NCBI GenBank assembly: GCA_023014365.1
Contig: JAEBUN010000028.1
Span: forward strand, 636,997 to 700,996
Direction of reading: 5' to 3'
Origin: Lepiota brunneoincarnata
Taxonomy: Eukaryota; Basidiomycota; Agaricomycetes; Agaricales; Agaricaceae
DNA length: 64,000 bases
Program-made: the position numbers and the translations under genes
The notes under the pieces: generated by a model
The model's input: the letters and a program-made list of their open reading frames with translations, nothing else
Databases searched by the model: none
What the model was told of the DNA's origin: nothing
Shown: one piece after another, positions 19,976 to 32,527 of the stretch
Numbering within the stretch: position 1 is the stretch's first letter
How the letters are laid out: each line of letters begins with the position of its first letter

Positions 19976-21012
19976 ATGAGCAGACAACCCTCCCAACAAC
20001 CGACTGCCACAGAGTGCAAGGTGCAATTGTTGAGGGAGAAGGCAGAGCAAGAGGAATGAGAGTGGCTAGAAATCGAGAGGCTGGAGGAGGAGGAGCAATG
20101 AGAGGAGGAGCAGCAGCAGCAGATGATAGCACTGCGTCAGCGACAAGTGGAGGAGCAGGCGAGGGAGTGTATGGCAGAAGAGATCAGGCAGCAACAAGAT
20201 GAGGCTGCCGAGGCAGAGCATCAGGTGATTTGGGCCCAACTCATTGCAATGACTGCAGGGGCTTTGTTGAGCCACCTGCCGGAAGAACCAATGGAGGTAA
20301 ATATAGAGGAGTCAGGTTCCAATTACATAGATAGTAATAAGATGGAAGATGAGGGGGAGGAGGAGGTAGAGGCCTCCAGGGATACAGGGAGTAAGGGAAA
20401 GGCAAGGGCAAGGGCAGCCCTGCGATGGGGCCATGTGAACATATTTGGGGGTGAGAACCCCTGCTGGAGGTGCGAGCAAGATGGGGTCCAGTGCGAGGTC
20501 GCTGGCGGGTGAGTCGTTTCTTGAAGGTTTCTGGGATACATACTGATAAGGTTTTTAGTAACACCAGGAGTTGCCATTGGTGTAGTAAAATGAAGAAACG
20601 ATGTGGAAGCCAAGAGGAGATGGAGCCAAGTGGGGCCAGTGGGTTGTCGGGCCAACAGTTTGAGGGTAAGTAAGGAGTCCTGTATTGTGATGTATGCTAA
20701 TCAGTGGGTGTTGTAGAGTTAAAACGGCTCATCAAGGAAAAACACCAGGAGACCATCAAAAAGGTCAACATCCTGGAGGTACGGCTCGAGCAGTCCATTG
20801 CTTGATTGGGGGAGAAGGTGGACAAGGTAGAGCAGGTGGCAGGCTGTTATGAGCAACTGCAGCATTGGGAGGTGCAGGTGGATCATAATTGGTTGAGTGG
20901 AAATGTTATGGAGACAGAGGAGAGCATTGGGGCCACCTTGGAAGAGGAGGTGCAGGGCTTGATGGAAGATGATGCTGCACAGTTGCCCAGCCCCTCTGGA
21001 GACAATAAGTAA
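19976..21012 (+). pseudogene. Decayed homologue of the antisense Zn2Cys6 gene in copy 2
   Basis: Exons 19976-20508, 20568-20665 and 20717-21012 total 927 nt, a multiple of three. Relative to copy 1 the first exon is 39 nt shorter and the third 12 nt shorter, while the second has the same 98 nt, so all length changes keep the frame. Three TGA stops (20057, 20099 and one near 20803) stand at positions of Arg in copy 1, as expected from CGA to TGA decay. All six Cys remain (CWRCEQDGVQC and CHWCSKMKKRC), as do the GT-AG splice sites and the TATA-like box. The gene was evidently under coding constraint before the element died. Confidence 0.75.
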
Positions 21013-21089
21013 TTTGGTAGTAGTTTTTGTTGTCTTTTCTTTTTTGATAAATCTTGTTGTTTCTTGGTGTGATGGTAATCAGTGGAAAC

Positions 21090-24000
21090 TCAGAGTGAAT
21101 GGAGGAGGCCAGGCTTAGTGGGGTAAGAGGAATGGAAAGCCTCTACTAGATCTATGGCATGTTCAAGCTCAGTAGCTGGTAACCATGAAGACTCTTCTTT
21201 GGTATCTTCATAACCTAACCAAATGACTTTGTAGAGGAGTTTGCATGTGCAGCGCCGATCAATCTTTGAGTCAATGATGCAAGTGATCTTGTATTTGGGT
21301 TTGCCATCAATAGAAACGGGCGCAGGTGGCAGGTCCAATCGGGTGGGTATGGTGTTAGGTGTAGCCCGTTCAAGCATAGAAACATGGAAAACTGGGTGTA
21401 CTCCACACATGGAGTTGGGGAGTCAGAGGGTGAAGAAGTGGGTACCTGCTTGGGCGATGATCTCATAGGGTCCAAGGAACTTTTCAGAGAGCTTTTTGGA
21501 GGGACAGGTGGTGCAGAAGAACTGGGCTTTAATGAACACTTTTTGCCCAACCTTGAAGTCTGGAGCCAGGAGATGGCAGGCATCGGTGGAGATCTGGTAT
21601 CATTGCTGGGCTAATGCTATTTCCGACTTCAAGGTTGTATGTAGGTCATTAAGATCAACCACAAAATAGCAGGCCCAAGCAGAGGCAAGGTCGAATTCAG
21701 GATGAACTGTGATGTTCAGATGGTATCCTTTATTAGTGAAGAATGGGGAGATACCGGTGGTGGCACTAGGAGTGTTGTTGTAAGCAAACTCAGCTAGTGG
21801 TAGTAATTTGGACCAATTGTCCTGTTGGTAGTTACAATAGACCCGGAGATATTGTTCCAGGGTCTGGTTGGTGCATTCCATCTGTCCATCACCTTCTGGG
21901 TGATAGCCCAAAGTGAAGTGTAGTTTCATGTTGAGGGCTTGTCCCAATGAATGGAAGAAGTGAGAGATGAATTCGGAGCTGTGGTCGGAGGTAAAATGTT
22001 CAGGTATGCCATGCTTGGAGAAGATGTGGAGGGCGAATAGGCGGGTGAGGTCAGAGGAAGTGACAGTATTGTAGGTGGGGATGAATAAGGATTGTTTGGT
22101 GAGTCTGTCAACTATTACTAGGATGGCATTGTAGCTGGAGGAGGTGTGGAGTTTCTTGATGAAGTTCATGGAGATTGAATTCCAAGGGCGTTCAGGGATG
22201 GGGAGTTGCTTGAGGAGACTGTAGGGGCAGTGGCACTGGGGTTTAGACCTCATACAGGTGACACAAGACTTACAGAACTCCTTGACAAAGGTGCGGACAC
22301 TAGGCCAGGTGTATTCACACTGGATGAGTTCCAGCATTTTATTCTGACTGAAGTGGCCAGCTAGGATATGATTGTGCTTGTACTGGAGGACCCAAAGTCG
22401 GAGATTGTCGGCATCAGGGACATAGATTCTGTCGTCTAGGAGGAGGAAACCCTTATTGTTGACTGACAAATAGCCTTCCAGGCTGGCAAGATGGGCAGAA
22501 GCAGTTGGGTCTGCTGGTAGGGTGGTGAGGATGTTGCGGTGTAGCTGATTGAGGTCCATGACTACAGCTGTGCGAAGGGAAGGGGTGTAAAGAGTGGTGG
22601 CATGGACAGAGGCTGCAAGCTGTTCATGAGTGAACACAGGCCAGAAGTTGTGTGGGTTGACTAATGCATAGTCACTACTCCCCCCTTTAGGGTAGACATC
22701 CCATTGTCTAGTTAGGGTGTCAGGCTTGGTGCCAAGGCAGCCGGGTTGGGACTGGATGACAAGGTGGAATTGGGATAGGAACTCAGACCAACAAGCTTGG
22801 TGGTGAGTAAGGATTTTGGTGGTGCAGAAGTATTTGAGGTTTTTGTGGTCGGTAACTACATCAATAGTAAGGGGGGCACCTTCTAGGTAGTGCCGCCAGA
22901 TACAAAAAGCTTTGAATATCACCAGGAGTTCCTTGTTGTGGGTGTCATAATTAAGTTCAGCCATGTTAAAGGTGCAGGAATGGAATGCAATGGGGTGGAC
23001 CTCACCATCATTGGTGATGATAGAGAGGATGGCCGCAAGGGTGTAGTTGGAGGCATCAGTCTCGACAATGATCTGAGCATCAGAGGCCCAAGGAGTGAGG
23101 ACAGGGGCAGATATGAATGCTTCATTCAGGGAACTGAAGGCTTTGCAACATTTGTCAGTGAAATTCCATTTCATGTCTTTGCAGGTGAGGCGAGTGAGCG
23201 GAACAACAATGTTGGAGTAACTGTGAATGAAGTGACGGTAGAAATTGGCGAAACCTAAGAAGGACTGGATGTCCTTGACTTTCTTGGGTTCCGGCCACTC
23301 CTGGATGGTCTTGACCTTAGATTGGTCCATTTGGAGACCGTTGGGGGAAAGGATGTAGCTGAGGTATTCCACTGTGTCAGAGTGGAACTGGCATTTGCTG
23401 GGGTAGGCATATAGACTGTGTTGTTGGAGCTGCTTGAGGACCGCCTTGACTTGGTCACAATGGATACTATGATTGTCAGAGTATATCAGAATGTTGTCAA
23501 GATAGATAGTAATGCAGATGTCAAGCATGTCCTTGAATATATTGTTCATGAACTGCTGGAAGGTGGCAGGGGTGTTAGTGAGGCCAAAAGGCATAACCAT
23601 CTATTCAAAGGAGCTGTAGTGGGTCCGAAAGGCAGTCTTCCATTCGTTGCCATCAGCAACACAGACAAGATGGTAAGTGTGATGGAGGTCAATTTTGGTA
23701 TATACGCGGGCTTTGTGAGGGGAGTCTAAGAGGTTGGAGATGAGTGGAAGGGGGTAATGGTCCTTCTTGGTAATATGGTTGAGACCTCTAAAATCAACAC
23801 ATAAATGGAGGGAGCCATCCTTTTTCTTTATGAAGAGGACTGGGGCTCCATGAGGAGACATGGAGGGGCAAATGAAGCCAATAGATAAATGTTTGTCAAT
23901 GAAATCACATAGAGCTCCAAGCTCTGATTGTGAAAGGGAGTAAATGGTACTGACTGGAGGTTGACTGCCATCCTCAAGGTTAATCTGGAGGTCATAAGGG

Positions 24001-24899
24001 CAGTGTGGAGCAAGTGTGTCAGCATGCAATTTACTGAAAACATCAGTGAACTTGTGGTATTCCTTGGGGATGGATGAGAGGTCAGCTAGGTCTTCGGAGA
24101 CAGAAGAGGATGCAGCCGATGCAGAGGCAGTGGAGAGATTGATTTGGAATTGTTGGGAACCAGGGAGCTTGGCAGCACGGATAAAGGCAGGGGCATTTAT
24201 CAGGGAGATGTGTGGTTTTGCAATGGGGACAGATTGGGACGAGGTCCCAGACAGGGGTGGTGAACCTAGGCCAGGAGTGTCAAGGGTGGCCATAGGCAGG
24301 GCCAATGCGGGTGCGATGCAGGTAGAGATGAAAGCAGGATTCTCAAGTAAGGATGGCTGGAAAGTGATACTGCCCAAAGCCCAGTCAATCAACAGATTGT
24401 AGCAGGTGAGCCAGTTGTGTCCTAAGACCACAGAACAGGAAGAGTTGAGCCAGGTGACATAAGTGTCCAAGATAATAGATTCACTGGAGGGGAAAGATAC
24501 AGGCAGTTGCGCAAGCTCCATAATGTAGGCATTTGAGGTCCCATCAAATAACCAAAGTTCAATAGCCAGGATGGACAAGGTTGGAATACTATGAGAACAA
24601 ACAAAAGATGAGTCCACAAAACAGTGAGTAGAACCACTATCAACAAGAGCTTTGAAAGGAGAAAGAGAAGAGAAATCAGAACTAACTACATTGTCCGTTG
24701 TAGAAAGTGGGTCCGAAGCAGAGAGTACAGAAGCGGAAACAGAAGATAAAGAAGTAACTAAAGGAGAACTTAATGTAATGTGAAAAGAGTTCAGGTCAGA
24801 AAGAGTGGATGCATTGAGACGGAAACTCTCTGGAGTACAGCAGAGTTCAATGCGATCCTCAGTCTGTGCAGAGGCCTGAGGACTGCCAACTATTTTTCC
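21090..24899 (-). pseudogene. pol: Pol pseudogene of copy 2
   Basis: The frame from the gag-end slip site (24899-24890) through protease (VDSGSTHCF), RT, RNase H, integrase and chromodomain is recognisable but interrupted. A TAG replaces the Trp of EWMVMPFG at about 23598, a TGA interrupts near 21600, and another stop is near 21410. YLDD reads YLDN. Most replacements (R to Q/H/C, D to N, G to S, A to T) are those expected from CpG decay. The chromodomain segment (21410-21090) is intact. Confidence 0.9.
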
Positions 24900-25530
24900 A
24901 AGCTTGGGAGAGCTGGTGCATCTGTCTCGGGGAGCTGAGCCTGTTGGCCTTTAGCCTTGGCATCAGGGAATTTCTTCTTGTCACAGTTGGCAGCCCTGTG
25001 ATTGGGATCTGTGCAGACAAGGCAGAGGTTATTGTTGAAATGTTGTTGACATTCCTCAGGGGTTAATTTACCATCCTTACCAAGTTTACTAGTAAGGTCG
25101 GATTTGGACAGGGCTGATCTCTGACCAGCGGATGGGTTGGGCGGAGTACCCTTGAAGTTGTTGTTGCTGGGGGTGCTGCCTTTGTTGTTACTGTTGGCAG
25201 GCTTGGTGGCAGGTTGTGTGTTGGACAAGGTGGATGGGGATGGATTGCCTCCAGGTTTCCCTTCTCATGCTAGTGTTCCCAATAGCAGGTGTCGATCTTC
25301 ATTGCTGCTGCCTGCATTTCAATGAAGGTGTTGGGTTTGCTGTCGGGCCAATTGGACAGGATGTCCTGGATGCAGTTAGGGAGGCCTTTGTAGTAGTGGT
25401 GACAAAATACTTCATCACCCCAGTGGAGTTGGCCAGCTAGGTGGAGAAAGTCAACATTGTAGACAGCAATCTTCTCGTTGTAGCACATTCGGAGGGAGTC
25501 AAGCTGCTCAGCAGCTTCTCCGGTCAGATC
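24890..25530 (-). pseudogene. gag: Gag pseudogene of copy 2, 3' part
   Basis: Encodes the C-terminal half of Gag including the knuckle remnant CLVCTDPNHRAANC. It is broken at 25531 by element B. A frame change lies near 25250. Confidence 0.85.
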
Positions 25531-25535
25531 TGCAG

Positions 25536-26036
25536 TGTAAGGGTGACCTGGCTGCTGTGTTGCATCAGCTGAGCAGGGAGAAACCTTAGTATCATTTCCA
25601 GACTTCTACCAAGTACATACCTGAGCAGGGAGAAACCTTAGAGAATCAAGTAAGGTTTCTCCAAGCTCACCTACACTACTTATACTACCTGCCATAAGGT
25701 CCAAGTTGAGTAATTTACTCTACATAAATGGCTGTGAGGTGTCAGGGATGCCTAAAGTAAGTATAGTTGGGAATGGGCTCAGGATAGGGTCATGCATGCC
25801 AGTGAGGGTTTGCGTCTGCATTGGAGGGGTGTAGGAGGGAATTCCAAGTACTGGGGTGTTGGGGGACAGATTTCTGGGCCCAGGGGGGCTGGAAATCGGA
25901 TTTCTGAGTGCAGGAGGGCTGGGGATTAGATTTCTGAGTGCAGGAAGGCTGGAAATTGGATTTCCAGGTGCAGGAAGTCTGGGAATCAGAATTCCAAATC
26001 TGCAGTTGTGAGCAATGACCTGGAGTTCCCCTTACA
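25536..26036 (-). repeat. 3' LTR of element B
   Basis: 501 bp. It contains four units of a 30-bp repeat (GATTTCTGAGTGCAGG type) near 25885-26005, against two in the other LTR. Confidence 0.9.
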
Positions 26037-26037
26037 C

Positions 26038-29000
26038 CTACCCCCCTTCAAGGTTGTGACGACTCAGCACAATGGTCAGATTGAGGGCACAGAAGGGGAT
26101 TGAGCCAAATGCAAGACTCCTGATCTGTCTCGGAGCTCCTAGGTGTTGTTGATAGAATTCCATTATGCAGTCAGGGGCATGGATGTCCTTGGCCAATTCC
26201 CAGGAGTTTTCTTCAATCCTGAAGTCCTTCCATTTCACTAGGAACTGGAGTCTCCTCTGGTGGATGTGGCTATCCAGGATTTCCTCAACTTCCCACTCTT
26301 CTTCATCCTCAATGATGATAGGTGCTGGCAGTGGTTTGGGCTGGCATCTGGGAATGGGGTCGGTGGGAGCGAGTGTGAGCTTTACCACATTGAAGACTGG
26401 ATGGAGGTGTCTCATGGATTTCGGTAGCTTCAGTCGGTATGCATTGGAGCTGACCTGTTTGTCAATTGCATAGGGTCCTAACCAGCAATGTGAGAGTTTC
26501 TTGGATGGTCATGTGGTTTGTATGTCTGATGCATTCAGGAAAACCTTGTCTCCAGGTTTAAACTTCAGAGTTGGGGTTTGCCATTGGTTGTAGTACCTTA
26601 CCATGTTGTCTTTGGACTTCACAAGTGCTGATCTTGCCTCCTCCAATGCCGATTCCATCTGGGATTTGAACTCATTGACTGTTTCCAGCCAAGATGGTCG
26701 TTGGCAGGGTTCAAACCCCATTCTCAGGTTTCGGCCAGTGTCTAGGACAAATGGTGAGTGTTGGGTGGAAGTATGGATGTGGTTGTTGTGCTGAAATTCT
26801 GCCAGGGGGAGAAGGGCATGCCAATCATTCTGTCGCTCATTGACAAAGATCCAGAGGTATTGGTCCAATTCCTGGTTGACCTGTTCTGTCTGCCCATCTG
26901 ATTGAGGGTGCCATGCTGTAGAGGAAGCACCTTTGATTCCGAGTAAGCGGTAGAGTTCCCTAGTGAATGATGCAATGAACTGAGGACCCCAATCCAAGAC
27001 CACTTGATGTGGAAGTCCATGTAGTTTCCATGCTGTGCTGCTCCATCCACTGTAAGGGTAGTGTGTGTTGGGATGAAATGAGCACGTTTGGAGACAGAGT
27101 CAACCACAGTCATGACAGCATCATACCTGTTGGACTCTGGGAGTTCCACTACAAAGTCTATGCTAATGGTATCCCATCAGGCTTCCAGAATGGGGAGAGG
27201 GTGAAGTTCTCCAACAGGGAGTTTCCAGATTGGTTTTGCGTGGAGGCACAGGTCACATGTAGAAACATACTGACCAATGTAGCAAGACATGTTGGGCCAC
27301 CAGTAGTTTTGGGAGACAAGTTCCAGAGTTTTCCATCAGCCTGCATGTCCCCCAATTTGGGAATCATGGTGAAGGGCTACAATGTGTCAGCAGAGTGCTG
27401 CATCATCTGGAACATATATTTTGCCTTGGAAGAGAAGCAAGCCATCCAGTTCCAACCACTTAGCACTGCGCACTGAGCATGTTGCAGACTTCTGGAGTTC
27501 CTGGGCTGCTTTGGCCACTGTTTCCTCTTGTCTGCCTCCTCAGTTTCCAGAGCGGATATCTCAGAGGAGGGCCTGCTCTTCCTCTTGAAGAGAAATCCCG
27601 TCAACAGCTCGCACTGCAAAAAGAGATGCTGGAAGAAGTGTAATGTCAGCATTATCCTGTGCTCCTGAGCCATGATCAGATCTCTGAGACAAGGCATTGG
27701 ACTTTTCCATGCTGCAACCAGAACAATGGTGAAGAGAGAAGTTGAACTGGGAAAGATAGAGGGACCAATGTGCCTGTTGGTGGTTCAGCTTCTGAGCAGT
27801 CATGAAATACTCTAAGTTCTTGTGATCTGTCCAGATTTCAAACTTTTCCCATGCTCCTTAAAGGAAGTGTCTCCACTCTTCCAGTGCCCAGATAATGGCC
27901 AGCATCTCCTTATCATGGATCTCATAGTTGCACTCCACCAGAGACAAGGCTTTAGAGTAAAATGCTACTGGGTGCCACTTTCCATCATCTCCGGAGAGTT
28001 GAGATAGTACAGCCCCCGTGGCAAAATCTGAACTATCAGCTTCTATTTGGAAGGGTGCCTTATCATCTGGAGAAGCCAAAACTGGAGCCAAAGTGATAGC
28101 TGCTTTCAAGCCGTCAAATGCTGCTTGCTGTTCCAAGTTCCACTGCCATGTAGTGCTGTTTTGGGTGAGGTCAAAGAGGGGTCAGGCTATGTGGGAGAAG
28201 TCCTGGATGAAGCAGTGGTAGAAGTTTGTAAAACCCAGGAAAGACTGAAGCCCTAACTTGTCCTTGGGGGTCAGCCACTCCTTGACTCCTGCAACTTTGA
28301 CTGGGTCCATCTTGATGGAGTTTTCCAAGATGATGAGTCCTAGGTACTCAATGTGAGTGTGCTCAAACTCACACTTTTCCGGCCATAGGTAGAGGTTGTG
28401 CTGTTGAAGGATCTCCATGACATGCCTAACAACATCCCTATGCTGCTCCAAGGTCCAGGTGAAGATGAGGATATCATCCAGGTAGACGACTACAACTCCT
28501 TCCATGATAAGTTCATGAAAGATGTCATTCATCATCATCTGGAAGGTGGCCAGGCTGTTAGTGAGGCTGAAGAACATGACAAGGGGTTTGAAGAGGCCCC
28601 TATTGGTGTGAAACACTGCCTTCCACTTGTCTCCTGGCTTAATCCGGACATTATTAAAGCCCCATCAAACATCTAGTTTGGTGAAGTACTTTGCCCTCCA
28701 GAGCTGCACAACCAGCTCAGAGATGAGGGGTAGAGGGTACTTGTTCTTCACCATGAGGGCATTGAGTGCTTGGTAATCCTGTACTAGGCAAAGCAAGCTG
28801 TCCTTTTTTTTAATGAAGAAGACTGGGGAAGCCATAGGAGACTTAGATGGGTGTATCTGACTGGAAGACAAATTTTCCTGTAGGAATTTGTCCAGTTCCT
28901 TCTGCTCAAGAGAGGACAGTGGATAGACCTTGCACCCCTTGGGGTCTGCTCCTGGAACAAGCTCTATTGCATAATCCCAGGCTTGGTGATCTGGGAGCAT

Positions 29001-29850
29001 GTCAAAGGACTCCTTGGCAAAGACAGCAGCATACTCCTGAAGATATGGGGGAACATGTGCTCAGAAGCTGGAATTCTGGGGGCTATCAATCTGGGAATTC
29101 CAGAGGAAGGCTTCTGCTAGGTGCTGAGAGGTGGTAGAGCCTGCGGCAATCACCTCCGGAGTGGGCTTTGGAGGGAGGAGTCCTACTGCAAAGATGTGAT
29201 CCCCATCTTCTAAAGGCTCCTCCGACTCTTCAGTAGGGAGGGCTGGCTCATCCTCATCCTCTTCTTCATCTAAGGTGGGGAAGGGGCTGAGTCAGCAGGC
29301 ACAGATGCAACTGGCTTGAAGCTTTTGGGCATGGCATTTGGCATGCAACTGGTCTTGGCATTCTGTACAGTGTGAGGGGCATTGGGATAACTTGACTTCT
29401 CCAGTTTGCCAGTTAATTTCCAGGTTATGAAGCTTCAGCCATGTAAATCCCAGAAGGAGTTCTTGCTTCCCCAACTTGGTTACTGCTAACAGCATGCGTT
29501 CGGCATGGTTCCGATAGCATAAGACCACATCTACCACTTTGGAAATTTGTCCAGCCTCATTCGGAGTCCCATCTACATTGAACACCAGGATGGGATTGGA
29601 TAAGTGGCAAGTACTGAGGCAAGCAGCATGCACAAAGTCTTGGTCAATGAAGGAACCGGTTGCACCAGAATCCACCAATGCCTTGACTGTTTTGTATTCT
29701 GCTGAGTCAGTGGTCTCAAGTTCCACTGTCAACTGGAGAGACTTGGATTCCAAGTCAGAATAAGCAATGATTGGTCTCTTTGGGAGGTGGCATTCCCAGT
29801 GGGGACGTCGCACTGAAGTTTTTGGGGGTGGTGGTGTGTCTTCAGGAGTT
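26038..29850 (-). pseudogene. pol: Pol pseudogene of element B
   Basis: The order on the minus strand is protease (VDSGATGSFIDQDFV, near 29650), RT (LYLDDILIF type, near 28480), RNase H (FQIEADSSDFATGAVLS near 28050), integrase core (MTVVDSVSKRAHFIPTHTTL, WHPQSDGQTEQVNQ) and chromodomain (EEWEVEEILDSHIHQRRLQF, near 26300). At least six frame breaks or stops separate the fragments. The closest type is an agaricomycete chromovirus distinct from copies 1-3. Confidence 0.88.
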
Positions 29851-29932
29851 GGTTTAGAGCCAGAAGCAGGTTCTATTTAATCTACCAACAAAACCAAAAA
29901 CCTATTACATGAATGTGGTGGGGGCACACCAG

Positions 29933-31195
29933 TCACCCATTGCACTGCTGAAAATCCTCTTCAGCTTCTAACTCTGCTTCTTCCACCCTCAGAATTCCAG
30001 TTGTTGCAGCTAGGGCATCCATCTCCAAGTTGCACTTCTGCATCAGTTCATCCTGTTTCTCCAGATCCATGTACTGGATGTCATGACAGAGTGGACACTC
30101 AGCCTTCATATGTCCCAGTTTTTTACAATGGTAGCAGAGCAGGGGGAGTCTGGATTTCTGCTTGGAGGCATTGATGTCCATAGGGACTGGATTTCCCAGA
30201 GAGGGGTTGAAGTGGATAGGGGGGCGTGGTGGGGCCAAAGGTCTGATTGTCGGCATAGCAGGGGGGAGTCTGATATATCCTGTGGGAGGCTTGGAGGGGG
30301 GTGGGAGTGGGGAGCGAGTACTGGAGCAGAATGCCTCATTTGCCATTTGGGCTTGGTCTACCTGTCATGCTGCTGAGTACCAAGCCTCTGGGTCTGAGTC
30401 CAAGGGATGGCCTGCTGGGAGGGTAGCAATGGCATTCTGGATGGAAGGGCATAGACCTCAGTGGAACTTAACCACAATAACTCAGGGGTCTTGGTATCCA
30501 GACTTGGAGATGAGAACCTTGAAAGTATCTAGGTAGTCTTTGACAGTCTGCTCTCATTGGTGGTATGATGTGGACTCCAACATGTTTAGTGCATCGGCTT
30601 CTGCATTGACAGGGAAAAACCAACCCTTGAATTGTTCAGTGAAGTCCCACCAGTCTGTAAAGGGAAACCCACCAATGCTAGCTTCCAAGCAGAACAGCTC
30701 ATCGGCCCACTGCACTGCATGTCCTGACTTCATGTAAGAGAGGGTCCACAGTATTTTCTGTTCATCAGACCAGAATTGATCTGCCAAGAGCCTGATGTAG
30801 AGCTGGCATGCATTCAGAAATGCATGACCCTTGGCACGTTCTCCGTCAAATTCAGGTGGGGTTGCCACCTTGGCCTTGGTGGAGGTGTGTGGTGAAGGTG
30901 ATGGTGGATGGGGGTGTGGAGCAGGAGGGGGGGGTTCATGGGTGGTGGCTTGGGGCTCATACTCCACTCTATTGAGGGGCATGGCTGAGATAGAGGGGGG
31001 GGTGTTGGGGTGCTGTCATCCTATTGAGTCCATGAGGTTTTGGAGCGTGTCACATATGTCATTCACCATGTCTGTCATGTTCTGTTCAGCTTCAGCTTGT
31101 TGGGCCTGTACCATTGCCATGTCTGTGAGAAGTGAGCCTATGGCGTGCTCAATGGTCATTTGAGTTGGTGGTTGCTGCTGCTGCTTTTGGGACAT
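29933..31195 (-). pseudogene. gag: Gag pseudogene of element B
   Basis: The ATG at 31195 starts a Gln-rich N-terminus. A gag domain (PPEFDGERAKGHAFLNACQL) lies at about 30880, and a zinc knuckle CYHCKKLGHMKAEC at about 30110. Stops near 31017, 30550, 30480 and 30370 are mostly explained by TGG or CGA/CAG decay. Confidence 0.85.
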
Positions 31196-31307
31196 GATGG
31201 CAAGGGCATTGGGAGGTAGAGGAAGGGAGTAGTTGGCATGGGAGAAGTGGTATAACTTGTCCAGGTGTTGTCAATGGCCAGTCCTCTGGGAATAGACTTA
31301 ATTCTTC

Positions 31308-31748
31308 TGTAAGGGTGACCTGGCTGCTGTGTTGCATCAGCTGAGCAGGGAGAAACCTTAGTATTATTTCTGGACTTCTACCAAGTACATACCTGAGCAG
31401 GGAGAAACCTTAGAGAATTGAGTAAGGTTTCTCCAAGCTCACCTACACTACTTATACTACCTGCTGTAAGGTCCAAGTTGAGTAATCTACTCTACATAAA
31501 TTGCCATGAGGTATCAGGGATGCCTAAAGTAAGTATAGTTGGGAATGGGCTCAGGATAGGGTCATGCATGCCAGTGAGGGTTTGCGTCTGCATTGGAGGG
31601 GTGTAGGAGGGAATTCCAAGTACTGGGGTGTTGGGGGACAGATTTCCGAGCATTGGGAGGCTGGGGACTGGATTTCCGAGTGCAGGAAGTCTGGGAATCA
31701 GAATTTTGAATCTGCAGTTGTGAGCAATGACCTGGAGTTCCCCTTACA
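31308..31748 (-). repeat. 5' LTR of element B
   Basis: 441 bp. It is 60 bp shorter than its partner because it carries two instead of four copies of the 30-bp internal repeat. Confidence 0.9.
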
Positions 31749-31753
31749 CACAG

Positions 31754-32474
31754 GACCAAAATTGGTCTGCAGTTCCAGGGTGAACTGGTCCCAGTCCTTG
31801 ATCCAGTCATGCATTATTCTGTGGTTGTTGGCCTCGTCGAGGCCAATTTCAAAGTGTTGCTGGGCCATGCCCATAAGGTATGTCAATGCGAAGTTGACCT
31901 TGGTGGCAGGGATAGTGAACTGGGCCAGGTTGGTATGGAAATAGAGTCAACATTGGAAGAGGAAGGGTTTGAGTTTGGCAGGGTCAGAACCTGTAAAGAT
32001 GTCAGGTTTGCAAGCTTTGGTATGGGGAGTTTGGGGAGGCTGTGGGGCTTGAGAGTTCTCACAGCCATTTATTTGGTTGGCTATGTGTTGGAAAACTTGG
32101 AGCAGGAGTCTATCATGGTCATCTCGGTTGTTGCCAGGTGGGGTGTTGTTGTTGTTGTCGCTATTGTCTGATGGTTCATCATTGCCCTGGGGGCCTGTCC
32201 CCATTGTCAGGATAGTCATTGGGATCACCAGGGTCACTGGGATCAGGATTGGGGTCGGTGTTGGGGCCATTGGGGGTCTGGAATAGTGAGGGTTGTATAT
32301 CTTCAGGAAAATTGGTCTGGAGTCGAGGGTGCGACTGATTGTCAGCAAGAGCAAGAAATCCCTTGGGGAGCCGGGTTGCAGTTCCTCAGAAGGAGGTTGT
32401 TGAGTTATGTGTTTGCTATGGTGAGTGGCTGGAGTTACCAGAGTGCAAGTATGGGTCACTGTTTGAGAGACCAT
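31754..32474 (-). pseudogene. gag: Gag pseudogene of copy 2, 5' part
   Basis: Starts at the ATG at 32474 (MVSQTVTHTCTLVTPATHH), equivalent to the start of copy 1 gag with Arg replaced by His, Gln or Cys. One frame break lies near 32290. It continues on the other side of element B at 25530. Confidence 0.85.
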
Positions 32475-32527
32475 GGTTAGAAAAATTCAGAGTGTGGTGG
32501 ATAGGAGGAGTTTGAGTCTGATAATAC

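Larger units (their letters stand above)
25536..31748 (-). mobile_element. Nested Ty3 chromovirus, element B
   Basis: A second, unrelated LTR family (ends TGTAAGGG and CCCTTACA) inserted in the gag of copy 2. LTRs are at 25536-26036 (501 bp) and 31308-31748 (441 bp). The target duplication now reads TGCAG on the left and CACAG on the right. Copy 1 has CGCGG at this site, so both duplicates decayed at CpG after insertion. Gag, protease, RT, RNase H, integrase and chromodomain remnants lie between. A polypurine tract (reverse CCCCCCTT) adjoins the left LTR. Confidence 0.92.
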
